NCBI GenBank assembly: GCA_963920665.1
Contig: OY987265.1
Location: 26,603,001-26,667,000, forward strand
DNA length: 64,000 bases
DNA from: Straminergon stramineum
Lineage: Eukaryota; Streptophyta; Bryopsida; Hypnales; Calliergonaceae
Reading direction: 5' to 3'
The notes under the pieces are model-generated. The model searched no databases and had not been told where the DNA came from. It saw nothing but the letters and a program-made list of their open reading frames with translations. Of this stretch, positions 33,776-46,447 are shown one piece after another. The stretch's first letter is position 1; each line of letters starts with the position of its first letter. The position numbers were made by a program, and so were the translations under genes.

Positions 33776-34050
33776 CAGCGCGCTCGCCACTTCTTCAATG
33801 GTGGACTCCTCATAGCAGCCTTCCCCTTCCTCTTCTCTTGTTGGCAGCTTGCTACTTGCCAATTGTCATTGCCATGCTTGGAGCAGTGCTCCGGGGATGA
33901 ACGATTGTGGACCACTTGACGCGGCCTAGCATCTGATGAAATTCCCCGGCCACATCGTAACTCTAGTCCACGCTTCATTGGTAATTTCGAATGATTTGGT
34001 ACCATTCTTGGTTCTGATAAAGGCCACTTCACAAAATCTTCACCTGCTAC
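33776..34050 (-). pseudogene. Exon of the unassigned spliced gene, upstream of the insertion
   Basis: Minus-strand frame beginning after an acceptor-like TTCCAG at 34051 and running into the edge of repeat copy 1, rich in Lys/Arg (QQEKRKGKAAM, SPPLKKWRAR). The coding text stops being native at the repeat boundary. Linking it to 29273-30414 is inference from position, strand and frame. Confidence 0.35.
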
Positions 34051-36600
34051 CTGGAACAAACATGCAAGGAAAAACACCAAACGGGATCATTGTGACACTT
34101 CCTAAACATCACCTATGGTGCCTAAAGCTAAATATGCAGCACTTCACATGATTGAGACGTTTATTACAACATCAGTCTAAACATCTAGACATCGTTCTAG
34201 GGTTCACTCACGTGACCTTCATATATTTCAAGATACCGAAAAGGGCATCTCAGTACAACGATTTCCAAAAGGATGTGACTCAAGCAACATAGCTATTGCT
34301 GTAGGCAAAAATTGAGATTCAACACGCACAAGGCCATCATCACTGATCATAACAACACAAGTCTCACAATTACCGATTTGAACACCATATGACTTCAACA
34401 ACAGGGTCCCATGGTCCTGGAATTTCACCATGGCGTTTAGACATCTTTGATGTCCAGAACGACAGATTTACATCAACAGCGACATGCAATCTCACCAAAA
34501 TAATCAATAAAACTATAAGCCCAAGCCCAAGCACCTTGGGGGGCACAGCCAATCCATGTCAAAACAGAGAATCTAAAACATCAGGAGGCTTCCAATGGGG
34601 GCCTCAATGTTCATGAACATAAACTACGTTTCCTGACCTATTAAAACCCTAAACCCACAGAGGGGCCAGAATCCGTAGTTAACAATTGGAATCAGATTGT
34701 TTGCTTCAATGTCCAAAACAGTGACTGCATCCTCATTGACATGTTCGCACCAAGATTGAGACCTCGTACCAAGCATCAAATGACCAGATTTGTAGCATCA
34801 CCCAAGCGTCTTCACCAAATAACTGAAAACAATGATTTTAGTTCAAAACACTCGCTGAAGACAAGGCAACAAAAAGAAGACAACAAGTTCACCGAGATTA
34901 CTTACAAAACCTCCCAGATTTGATCCTAAACCCCGGTAGTTAGGCGTCATCACTCTCAACCTAACACACTAATCTGAGCTCAAAAGAGGGTTTAGGGTTC
35001 TCGACAAGGCAACAAGATCAGCGCTCCGACCAATGTCGAAAACACGGTCCAACACAATGTTCAAACATCGAAGCCAACACTGACATGTCGTGACCAACAT
35101 CAAAAGACTAGATTTGTGGCATCACCCAAGCGTCTTCACCAAATAACTCAAAACAATGATTTTAGTTCAAAACACTTGCTAAAGACAAGGCAACAAAAAG
35201 AAGACAACAAGTTCACCGAGATTACTTACAAAACCTCCCAGATTTGATCCTAAACCCCGGTAGAGTCAAGCGTCCTCAGTTTCAACCTCACTACACTAAT
35301 CTAAGCTCAAGAGAGGCTCGCGACCTCAACACCACTTACGTTCACACCACCGACACTCACACCCTTGCGCTTCGACCACCGATGTTCACACCCTTGCCGC
35401 GACCCTCGTAGTTCAACCCACAACCAAGATTCAGTACTCGATCATTCCACCAGAATCTGAAAACTATGCTGCCTCGCCCATCACCCAAGGCTCCTCCAAA
35501 TTGCAAAGCTTGACAAAATTCGAGAACATAGAAGCAAGAAGCAAGCACACTACAAAGAAAGTGAAAACACTATGGTGTTGCCGAAGACATCTAAAATGAG
35601 TATTGTGGAATGCTAATGGATGGGGATGGATGAACGCCAAGCCGCCAAAGGAGATGAACACCATAATTACTAGTCGAGGTCCTCGCACCCACCGTGATTG
35701 ATGCCCATCAAGTGTCAAATTCAAATTCCAACCAAGCGCACGCGGCGGCCACCCGCATCACCGGTAGGCTGAGGGACGAGGCATAGGTGTGAGGGCCTGC
35801 AACAGCCGCGAGGCGCAAGTGACGGACAGGTGCAGGTGAGGGACCAAGCGCAGGCGCTCCCTCCAACCCTAATCCACACCCTGGTCCCTCTCTCTAGAGA
35901 TTCCAACACCCCTGTTCACTCTCTCCTTCCGACCTCAAGCAATCAAAATCAATTTGTGTCGAAAAGAACAACCCAAGATTACCCAAACATTCTATCCAAA
36001 CAATGAAGGTGTGTGGTAAAGAGAGTTTGTTACCTTCTTCTTCTTCAAAATTTCTTACAGGGGTGTTGCAATTTCATTGACCAACTCACTTGGATTGTGT
36101 AGGCGACTACTTCTATGGAGGTTTTGGGTGGATGCAGTGGGCGCCTTGGCTGCCTCCATTGTTGAGGTGAGTGATGCAGCCACAACCCCCTCCAAAAAGT
36201 TCTTGAAAATGCTGAGACCTGCACTATCCCTGTCAAGATCATGATCTCCTTCTGTTAAAGCTCCTTCTCCACTTGGAAATAGAAGACAACTATGTGCACT
36301 TGAGTGAAATGTCATGTTGTACACAGAAGATTGCTCTCAATTCCAAAACTAAATTTTTGAACAGTCTACAAGAAGATGACTTAGGGTTCCACGCGACAAG
36401 CAGAAGCAGGCGTCCACTTTTTTAGGGTTCCGTCATCACGATTGTTGACTGTCACTAGAATGAAGATCAAAAGCATCACGATGTTGTACAGAACATCATA
36501 ACGTCCATTCCAATGTCTTCTAAGACATCTAAGAGTCCCAGATGGCACACCTTTTTAAACCATTTCTGTCAAAATAGATGACAACAACAGTAGTATAATA
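34051..36600. other. Intergenic or intronic DNA with possible first exon near 36055-36324
   Basis: A minus-strand frame at 36060-36324 ends at a donor-like CCCCTGTAAGAA and could be an upstream exon of the split gene. Otherwise only the tandem duplication at 34690-35330 stands out. Confidence 0.3.
34690..35330. repeat. Tandem duplication of about 322 bp
   Basis: The block GCATCACCCAAGCGTCTTCACC...CCTAAACCCCGGTAG (about 165 bases, near-identical) occurs at 34775-34940 and again at 35097-35263. The flanks also align loosely, so the unit is about 322 bases, duplicated once. Confidence 0.75.
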
Positions 36601-36609
36601 TAATTTCAA

Positions 36610-36870
36610 AATCTTGGAGGCCTACCCATGTTTCCATATTTTGTTTTATGAAGATGCTTGGAGGCCTACACATGTTTCCATATTTTTCTTGATTTTATGA
36701 GGATGCTTGGAGGCCTACACATGTTTGCATACTTTTCTTGATTTTATGAGGATGCTTGGAGGCCTACACATGTTTGCATATTTTTTTGGATTTTATGACG
36801 ATGCTTGGAGGCCTACACATGTTTGTATATTTTAGTTTTTAATAGGAGGCTTGGAGGCTTGCAAAGTTTT
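36610..36870. repeat. Tandem repeat of about 49 bp
   Basis: GGAGGCCTACACATGTTT(C/G)CATA recurs near 36660, 36709, 36759 and 36805, with weaker copies at both edges and a detached copy near 37190. Spacers are TTTTCTTGATTTTATGAGGATGC. Confidence 0.8.
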
Positions 36871-38798
36871 TTCATGAGATTACTTGAAAACAGTAGAGAG
36901 ATTTCAGATGCTATGCATGTTTCCATATTTTTAGTTCAAATGAACATTGTTAATTTGGACACTTTCAATCAATTAAGATGTGTTAGTTCGGACATTTTTG
37001 GTCCATTCTTTGTCATTTTAGACATTTGTTTTTGAATGTGGACATAATTAGTGTTTGTGGACCTATGAATTTGGATCCTTTTATCTTCTTTTGTTATTTC
37101 CTAAGACAGATTTGGGATACCACAAATGTGCTCATGTTTGTTTTCTTTAGTGGGATGGATGTTCTTCCTTTTGGGGTTATTCAAGTTATGAGGCCTACAC
37201 ATGTTTCTATATTTTTTTTGATTTGGGTGCAGAATATGTCTCCATTTTTTTCCTAAGTGGGCTTTAAGGGCCTACAAATTTTTTCCTAGAGGGGCATTAG
37301 AAAATTGAAAGCATTTAGAGCGTCGGAGATGCTTCCATATTTTCTATTGAAATGAACATGATCAATTTAGACACTCTCTGTCAAATAAGACATGTTACTT
37401 ACAACCTTTTGGGTCAGTTTAGGGTCATTTTAGACATGTTCCCGTCAATGCAGCCCTCATTACTAAATTGTGTCCTAGCAATGTGGACATTGGTCATTGC
37501 TATTTTTTTTCCTTAGGGGAATTAAAGATGCTGGTTCTATTTTGCTTTTTCATTCTTGACTAGAATGAAGACCCTAAACCCTCACCCCTATTTCTTCCAT
37601 CACATCATCAATTTCCATCAAGAGAAGTGGGTCTATGTTAATTTGCTTGTGCTTTTAGAATTGAATGACCTTAAGTACATAAAAGTAGTGGACATCCAAA
37701 AGTGCTAGGAGATCTATATATCTTGTACCCACAAATATGTTAACTATGTTTTTCATCCTGCATAGAAATGGAAAATAGTCCCGCAAACTCTGTCTATTCT
37801 ATAATGCTTGATTGGTTTGCTAAACGACACACATCATGGGATTTTTTAGTTGCCTCTAGTGAAGAAGAGATCCTTGTCTTCCCTAGACTAGCAATAGCAA
37901 CAAAAGTTGGCAATCAATATCTCAAGGAATGGGAAGAGAACCACATAGTCAGCATGAATTGAAGCTCCAGGTTTGATAGGTGCAAGTCATCATTATATAG
38001 AGAATGTCTAGTCTGACGTTGATGATAGTTTTCAATGTCAAAATTGACTTTTTCCAGATAATTCCTTGTCCATTTGGACAAACTATATCAATTTCAGGAT
38101 GGTTAATAGAATTAGACTTATCCATTCGGACACTATGTTTTTAAAGTGATATGATATGGCATTTATCCCAGATATTTTGAATTTCATACTGTACAATTCA
38201 TGACATGTATGTGTGCAATTTCAAATATGATGTACACCTAGTACAGTGTCAGAGGAGGTAGTCTTTGTATTTGGCTTACAATATAATGAGTGAAATGAAT
38301 GTGCTTGTTTAGGGTCTTCATTTGGCAAGTAGTAGTATCATGGATGCACATGCTGGCATGTTTAGAACAAGGATTATATGTCAAAAAAGAGGTCTACTTT
38401 GACTTTCTAGAGTATAGAAAATTGCTTTGGTAGACCACATCCCGTTTGCCCTTCATGTCTATGAAGATGTTTTTTCCTTGTTGCTGGACATAGTACATCT
38501 TTTATAGTGTCCATGATAGCATTGTGAAGTCAACGATGGTAGGCTTCTGGAAGCTATGTGTACGGCAGTTTGCCACTTCCAATGTTCACTTTTGTGATGG
38601 TTTTGTGCAAAACCAAAGTCTTAACATGTTGCATGTGTCTCATTGCATCTTGTTGCAATAGGAAGGCTTCTTCAACTTTCTTCCAAGGCTCTTAGCATAA
38701 TGTGAAGATAAAGAAGCATATACAACCATGGTGCATGAAGCCCCGCTACAAGAGGCACGAATTAGAATCAATCATGATGGTCGAGTTCTCTGCCACAT
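36871..38798. other. AT-rich intergenic DNA
   Basis: No clear gene. A plus-strand frame at 37768-37962 (64 codons) has protein-like composition but no recognisable motif. Loose repetition of GGACA-rich phrases occurs between 36930 and 37480. Confidence 0.4.
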
Positions 38799-41700
38799 GT
38801 GGCAGCATGAAATTCTAATTTTTTTGGTTTTACTTAGTAATACTAATCGGATAGCTAGATAAGGGTATCTGGATTTGGTTAAGAAACCATAAGGAGCGGA
38901 AATAGAAGTGGAGAATGAGTTAGCGACAAGATCTACTCCATCCCGTTTCCAGAGAATAAACGGATAAGAGCGGATGTCTGACCGGATAAGTGACAGACCG
39001 GATACTTTAGACGAACCAGATCCGGATTAGGTCGTGCTGAGGTGGCAATGGGGACCAGCCAGTACAAAGGGGCTGGCTTGGCCAGTCGCACCCCTTTTCA
39101 CTGTTTCATTTTCTAGCGCTTTCAAGCTCCTCGTGTTTGTCAGCTTAAGCGTTCCGTGTCAGTTACTGTTGCGAGTGTTTTTCGCGAGTGTTGTAGTGTC
39201 CGCTACAGTGTTAGTTTGATTTCCGATTGAGATCGGAGAGTGAAGGAAAGGAACGGGACGTGCGGCTAGGAGAGCGACAGTAAGGCAGGATCAGAAAGGG
39301 TTCCAAGTAGCTCGTGTGCGACCATGCTGCAGTTCAAAAGGACTAGAGGTCAGGCTAGCTCATCGTCAGCAGTAGATGTCAAACTCCAGAAAGTAGTTCC
39401 GGTTATCCCGCTGTGAGAGGATACCCGAGCGTAACTCATGGACGACTTGAACTCCATGGGTTGTATAGGGTTTGCAACCAAGCCCTGGGGTTTCAAGGAG
39501 GAAGTCTTCATCCGGGAACTTTCGGGGAAGGTGTCTAATGAGTGGGACAATACGCTGAGAGCGGTTCCGCCCCTTTGGACAGAAGAAGTCTCGAGGTCAG
39601 TGTACAACTTCCGGCCGGGAGGATTTGGAATGGCCAACCGGAAGGACGACTTCGTCCGAGGCAAGTTCGAGGGTGCAGTAAACCCGAAGGACGGATACGC
39701 CATAGAGGATTGTAAGGATGAGCGGAACCGCCGACTCCTACAGTTCCTCGTTCCAATCCTCCATCCGGAAAAGCCAACAAGGGTAACTATTACCCTTGCG
39801 AACACTATTTTCGGTGCTCTGAGAGGAGACCGGAAGGTCGACTGGGCCCGGATCATTTCCGATCTGGTGCTCTAGTTAGTTAGTAGAATCGGAAAGAGTA
39901 GGGCAACACTAGTAAGCCCCTACTTGATGCACCTCTATCAGTCGCATCAACTCCTAAACGACAGAGAGGACGAGGTATATAAGAATCAGGAAGTAGTGCT
40001 CAGATATGGGGAATCAGGATCGGATCGGGAGAGTGAATCCGGTTCTGAACCGGGAGAGGATTCAGAGTCGGAAGACGAGGAGGCGCCAGTGCCGCCGGTC
40101 AAACATCATAAGACTACCTCCCCCAACAAACGAGGGATGCCACCTGGGCCCAATGCTCCAGCACCGGAAACTAAACCAGAAGAGGAGAAGGTAGTGGATC
40201 CCGAGGATCCATTCCAACCTCTGGTGAAGGTCCTCTGTAACATCCGGATGGATTGGGAACGGAAGAGAAGGATAGTTGTAGCCATCGGGCAGTTGGTGGG
40301 ATCAACACCCGACCGGGAGCTACCGGAAAAGGTGGCGGCCTGTATTTCTGATCCGGTCGAGTCTCGGAAGCAGGAAGCAGAGATCCGCTAGTTACAAGAG
40401 GAGGTGGATCGGATGAAGACGGAGATCCTGGTGCACAAGGAGAACTTCGTAGCCACCAAATCTATTGCAGAGGATGCTCGGCAGATGATGGAGCAAGTGA
40501 AGGCCACGTTCGGGGAGATCAGAACGGCCCTCACCAAAGCCAAGTTGTTTGACGAGCGAGTGCACGAGGAGAAGAAGCTATCCGGTTCCCGGATGGTGCG
40601 GATCCTCAACAACTTTGTCGAGCAGGTAGAAGCGGCAATGAAAGAGGCACGGAAGGCAACGGACCGGATGGAGGAGAGTACCCGGATACTGTCGGGAGCA
40701 ACTTGCTCTCGCGGTATTCGACTCTCAGATATCTCCCTCCCGGATTCGTTCCCGAAAGTGACAATAGGAGAGGGGAAGGATACAACCCCCAAGTCCAAGA
40801 GAACGACCCAGGCCAGCACGCCTGGAACCGCCATCGACTTGGACTCACCACCCGCGTCCACAGAAGGCAATCCGGTTCCTCGACCTTAGGAGATCAAGAA
40901 GAGTCGGAACCTAAACGAGGTTTTTGAGCAGATGGACCTGGAAGCGGACAGCGCAACCATCGAATCGTGGATAGGGACTTAGGATGTATAGAGTAGGTAG
41001 AGTAGGAACGGATACGGAAACTGTTCCGGTCTAGTTGGGAGTAGGTAGGACCGGAAAGTCCGACCGAGATGGCGGTGGAGCTTTTGCGAGTTTTCCCGCC
41101 CATTTGTAATTTTTTGAAATATATATAGTTAGCGCTCGTGAGGGACGTTGGGAGTCTTCTTTTTGCAATTTCTGTTGTACCTTTGTATGCGCTCTGTTGT
41201 TGTGTGTGTCTCCCAAGCTTGGTAGGTTTGCATGATGTGGAGTTAGAAAGGTGTAAGGCAGATTTGTGATTAGATTTCTCCCCTTAGTGCGATAGTTTCT
41301 AATCCTTAGTGTGTATGCAGGTTGTGTAAGTGTTGGGAGTGTATTTCAGTGCCTCAACAAGATCTAGGGTTTTGAAGTTCCGGGTGAGATAGCCGCTATT
41401 AGGCTAGGCGGATAGGGAGGGTATCCTTAGTCGCGCTAGAACTCCTGGACGAGTAGTCCGGTTGAGTGTCCGACCTTCTAAGAGGTCTCACCACCTTAGT
41501 CGGTACATGGAATGATCCTAGTTACTGTTGGAACGGACGAGTATCCTTGTAACCACCTAGCTTCGCACGGGTAGGAGCTAGCATTGAGGTCGTTGTAGTA
41601 AGAACGGATGGTACAGGGGATCTCTATGTGACCTGCATTCCGGATTGATGTTGGGAGTGTTGTGAGGGATCAAACCGGATTCGAGTTAGTTAGGAGAGGA

Positions 41701-42159
41701 AGGGAGAAAACAGTGGGTCTTCAACCACTATAATCCACAGAAGGGGTGGTGGGCCTACCACTCAAAAACCTAAGCGGCAAACCCTCTGATGGTCCAACAG
41801 AGGCAAAACTAAACCGGAAGAGTGTTGAGCAGATACAAGAACCAACCGGAGCGGATTGGTTCGGAGTAGTACCAGGACCGGAATTGTTTAGGTCCTGGAG
41901 ATTGGGAGAATTGGGTTAATCGGAGGATTAAAAAAATCGGATGGGAAGTAATCTGGTCCTAATCCTCTTAGTGGTTGGTTGTTTCCGGTTATAGATTCAG
42001 GACCGGAAAGGAAGTTTTAGAGGGTGAGAGTGTTTACTCACCCAAATCAAGTAAATACTTCACAGAATCTCGTGGGTTCAATCTTTAGAGTCACTTCGTT
42101 ATGTTCTAGAGTGATTTTTGTGAGCATAATAGGGAATTTACTTATCCTGTGCTGCGACA
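38799..42159 (+). mobile_element. 3.35 kb gag-like repeat, copy 2
   Basis: Second copy, same orientation as 30415-33775. Left end TGTGGCAGCATGAAAT, right end ATCCTGTGCTGCGACA; the outer 11 bases pair as an inverted repeat with one mismatch. The TATA-like element of copy 1 is degraded here (AGTACAAAGG near 39062). No direct LTRs, no purine tract before it and no tRNA-type primer site after copy 1 were seen, so the two copies are not the LTRs of a single element. Confidence 0.6.
39324..40982 (+). pseudogene. Gag-like frame in repeat copy 2 (553 codons, five internal stops)
   Basis: From ATG 39324 the register holds to TAG 40980-40982, with internal stops near 39414, 39429, 39873, 40389 and 40887. 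Copy 1 is open at the matching places for several of these. Order of parts: N-terminal globular region, acidic linker (DRESESGSEPGEDSESEDEE), Pro-rich segment, a DWERKRR region, then heptad-rich coiled coil and a Thr/Ser-rich tail. No zinc knuckle, protease, reverse transcriptase or transposase is present, so any movement needs help from another element. Confidence 0.5.
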
Positions 42160-42329
42160 CTTAGTAATGGGAGTTGGAAATGGGAACTAATGTTGTGAGT
42201 GCGTGACATGTGCAGTGTTAGTTAATTGAGCCTAAGTGATACCAGTATTGGAGCGTGGTGAGCCCAAAAAACTGTGAAAGGCTCTTGAAGTCTGGTTGGA
42301 GCTGTAAGGTGTTACTAGGGCCGCAACAA

Positions 42330-44173
42330 CCCTCCAGACTTAGAGGCATGTACGTGACAACTTTGATTGAGAATATTCCAATAGGAATTACTTTAACATT
42401 TATGAATTCATTGATGAGTATGTGAGGGGGGACCAAAATGAAGGGTTCAAGGATAGGGCTCCTAGATCTTAGTCAGATCCAGCTGAAGGTTCTGGAATCA
42501 AAAATGTTACTCTTTTTTTAAAGACTCCTACTCAAGAAGGAGCTCTTGGACCCTCTCCTGAGAATCTCATGTTAGTCTTTTTCCTCCAAGGTAGACATCT
42601 CGTGTAGTGTTCATTTATAGAGAAAAGAATCTCTTTTATATTTTTACATTTACGAATGTCTTGCTGTATAAGCAAATGAGGTTCATACATTTGCAATGAG
42701 TTCAAGATGATCACATGGGCTATTAACCCTCAAATATGAAATTGGATGTCCTCACTCATATATTCTATATGGATGGATTTGTCGAAATTGAGTTTGGAGG
42801 AGATGACCGACCTACCTTTCTACAATTTGTCTAAAACGGTTCACAACAAGTGGCTTCAAATGTCGGGAAAGGGAGGAAACAACCTCTTCGACGCAACTTG
42901 CAATGATAGCATTCATGCATGGATGCAAATGACCAACTATCGAGTATACCTCAAAGGACATGCATCTGGATCGAGGCCATCCAAGGGGGTGCTCAAACTC
43001 AAAGCTGCGAGACAAAGTAGATGTCCCAAGAAAATCGCAGAAGCATTGAACATGTTACTTGGAGTAGAGGGGGTGGGAACAAGAATACCACACTTGGAAG
43101 GAGAGGAAATCTTTGGGAGCACAAAGAGGAAGTTGGACATACCCATTGGTGATGCCGGAGATTCACATAGATCGGACAAAGTAAACTTCTCTCAGCCGCG
43201 TGTGAGAACCAGGTCCACAACGGCTTCTCTTCAATCTTTGGAGGGCCCAAATGAACAATCTCAAATCCAAAACCCTAAACATGTCACTACGGCATTTGAA
43301 AGTGACTATGACACCTCCAAGTGGCACATTGCTAGGATCAGCCACAAGTCCAATGCAAAATGCCACACTCAACAACGGACCACCAACATCAAGTGCGCCT
43401 CCAAAATTGCAAGGGGAAGGAAAGGAACACGAGCTCCAACCTATCAAAGCCGAAAAGAAGATTATGGGAGCAAGAAGGAGGTGGTAGTAGACTTCTGGTT
43501 TTGTTGGGATGACATTGAACAATGTATAAAAGGTACGAAAAGGAAGTGGGTCATTGATTGGCCTAAGGTACGAGAGGTGTGGCCCATTCTCAATGGGACC
43601 AACCTCAACAAGGAGGAGACTCTACTGCTGCAACATGCAAGCTTCCACCTTCAAGAAAGGCCGATGTAGTCCCCATGGCAACTCTTCACCATGTCGAAGG
43701 TTTTCTAGACTGTCTTGTATGACCAACCAATGTCCAAGAACCCGGATGCATATCCAACAGTTAGGAACAATCGAACCATTCAGAGGATAGCTAATGCACC
43801 AACTATGGAACAACGGATTAAATGGGAAAGTGCAGGAAATGTTAGAAGACACATAGTGGGAGGCACCTTGCTCCCCTTTCCAAGCCTCAGTGCAATCGTG
43901 GCGCTTGAGACAAGGACAAACACTAACAAAAACATCTATCGAATTACAATGGGTATGTTCCCCACGTGCACATGTCTAGACTTCGTGAATATGGTTGTTT
44001 CAACTATTGGAGGTCGAGAGCAATACGTGAATTGCAAACACCTATACTACTTGTATAGGTACTTCTGCAAGATGAACATCCACGAAGACAAATTCATTCA
44101 TGCACCTAGTTATAGCTTCAATGAACTGAAGGTACTCCTAGTTCGAGCAGGAATCATTACAGTTCTAGAATAG
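42330..44173 (+). pseudogene. SWIM-finger transposon-like family, copy B (most complete)
   Basis: The main frame runs from 42746, meets TAG 43667-43669 and TAG 43706-43708 (CAG at the second site in copy A), and continues in register to the stop at 44171-44173, giving about 475 codons. The C-terminal 150 residues contain a SWIM zinc finger: C-T-C, then about 20 residues, then C-K-H in YVNCKHLYYLY. SWIM fingers are common in MULE transposases, but the DDE core is not seen here. Upstream non-ORF DNA (42330-42745) is also shared with copy A and reads as decayed coding text. It is probably the 3' part of a larger element. Confidence 0.6.
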
Positions 44174-45059
44174 CCATGGCTACATTTATCCGTGTACTTC
44201 AATTACATAGTATTCATTCACATATATTGCGATTGAAATGATTTGTAGTGTATAGAGGAAAAATGTTAATGCATTCATGAAATATAGAAGCATATTTCAT
44301 AAGTGAAGTGCTTTGTTGCCAATTCATAGAAATGACTATATTTCCAAGTATTTTTCCTAGTTTCAAAACGTCTTCATAGTCTTTTTACTTCCAATGTGTT
44401 CCCATTCATTTTCCCATTTTTTTAATTTACGTTTTTATTTGGTTTCTCTATCCCTAGGGGGGTTTTCCCATTTTTTTCATTTCCCCATTTTTTCCCTTTC
44501 CTCATTCTTTGGATTTCCCAGGGTTTTTTCTTTTCACATTTCATTTATCTTCTCCATTCCCTACAATTTGGGGGAGGATGTCAACATTTTGGCAGTTCTT
44601 ACAATTATGAAGAGAAATGACTTTTATAATTGTAAATTATGTAAACCACCAAAACTTAAGATTCGATTCAAATGCCAATCCTAAATCCACCATGGCTTCT
44701 ACTCATCATCTCACCCAAACCTTTTGGTTTTCTACTCATCCTATACATATGCACTTATACAAAGTCACATAAAAAATCCCAATTGTTCTAGGATATTCAG
44801 ACACCAAATCCTATGTATTCAAATTAGGTAGTGAAAACAACACAACTAAGTTGTGTCCAAATGGCATCTATCTCTAATACTGAAACCATCTAGCATATTT
44901 CCCATTGTAATCATTGAACTAAGTGCTGCAACTTTCCAATCAAATTTGACAATTTTTTCCATAGTAATAAGCAATTTTAGAAGAATAAAAAATAACTCAT
45001 TCCAGAGCACAGTTTTAGGGGACACGGTCATAGGTCACAATATTCAGTAAAATAGGAAA
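44174..45059. other. AT-rich intergenic DNA
   Basis: Holds a pyrimidine-rich CCCATTTTTTT tract at 44400-44560 like that at 4150-4480. Nothing coding. Confidence 0.5.
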
Positions 45060-46083
45060 TTTTTGTCTATTTTGGGAGAAAAAATGAACAAAAAAAATTT
45101 GGGGGCTCTAGGCTCACATACCCCACGCTCATGGCTCCAAGCTCACACGCTAGCAGCGTTGCTAAGTAGCTATGGGGGAGTGAGAAAAGACCTATCTTGC
45201 ACTCCATTCCACCTTCATATGCTCCCACTCCGTCGGTCAAACCTGATGTGGACTTTAATTTCAATTAATTGTCGAGGAATGTTGCAAGTTTGGGTACTTT
45301 TGACTATTAGAATGTTGTGAAACTTGTCAGGGCAGCTTATTAACATAAATCAAGCTACGCTAATTTTTAGTGGGATTCTTACCACCACCTAGGGAATTTC
45401 CAGGAATTTCCAAGAATTTCCCATCACAGGTTTGGATAGTTGACCATCTAGAAAGACATCTCCTGACTATCAGAAAATTCCGAAACTTTTCATGGAACCT
45501 CCCATGGGATCCCACAACACATTTGTAGGCTTATAATTTTACTCTACACATCGGCCCAGGGGGGACAATTTTCACCCCCTTGTTTAATTATCGATGGCTG
45601 AGGAATCTTCCACACTAGAGAGAATCTTGGCGAACCAACTTCGCCGTTGGTTCTCGGGCATGGATTTTACTCCAGACCACCCTCCTCGACCCTTGGATTC
45701 CTCCAAGGTCATGTCTTGGTATTTTTCACATCTACAAGCCCACAAATTGAGGTTTTGCTATTTCGTCAATGGAATGGGGAAACTAGAACCTATCTCCAGG
45801 AATTGTCTTATCTACCTCATTAGGGTTCCTTCAACCAATTCTAGCCTAGAGATGTGCTCTCCATATGGGATTTTTGGCCTGGTACATCCATCACTCATAA
45901 TTAACCAATTTGCCACGATTAGTTGGATTCTAACCTATTTAGAACTTGTAGTTAGGCAATTCTAGCTACAACACTCTTAAACTAGACCAAATACTATGTT
46001 GGAATGTGACATTCCTATTTTGGTTCTATACTCTTTTTAGGATTTTTTTGTATATTAAAGTGCAATTAAAATGACAAAATACG

Positions 46084-46116
<33 letters not shown>

Positions 46117-46170
46117 TGAGCCCTTGGTGACAAATTGGGGGCTCACACTCTATCACCAAAAGTGTATGTG
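45060..46170 (-). repeat. Dispersed non-coding repeat family, copy 2 (inverted)
   Basis: Reverse complement of 62091-63060 over most of its length, including blocks GATCCCATGGGAGGTTCCATG and GGCCGATGTATAGAGTAAAA, and partly of 5180-6020. One end carries CTAGGCTCACA...CACGCTAGCAGCGTTG (45105-45165), the other the A tract and GAGTGAGCCCTTGGTGA (46083-46135). The frame at 45594-45965 lies inside the repeat and is not supported as a gene. Confidence 0.7.
46083..46113. repeat. A-homopolymer of about 31 bases
   Basis: Uninterrupted A run within the dispersed repeat; the 62 kb copy has only a short T run at the matching point, so its length varies between copies. Confidence 0.9.
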
Positions 46171-46447
46171 AACCTCAAAATTAAAATACGTTTCACATGC
46201 ATTTAGAGACCCTTCCCCAATCCCTTCCTATAAGATGATCCAAATATGAACCCACCTACTGTCTCCTACCATTAATTGATTTATTTTTTTGTAATTCACT
46301 AGTAAAACCTAAGAGTAATATAAATTAATGAATTGAAATATGAACATGTGGCACCCAAATTTATTGGACGCCAATTTTGTTATAGACAAAACATACAATA
46401 GAAAATAATCCTTTTTTCAATAGAAATTAGAAAAAAAGTGATGTATA

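Noticed and set aside
30415..42159. The two 3.35 kb repeats as LTRs of one 11.7 kb retrotransposon
   Set aside because: No tRNA-type primer site after copy 1, no purine tract before copy 2, no matching target duplication, and no gag-pol content in the 5 kb between them.
45594..45965. A 123-codon gene
   Set aside because: It lies inside a dispersed non-coding repeat whose other copies do not keep the frame.
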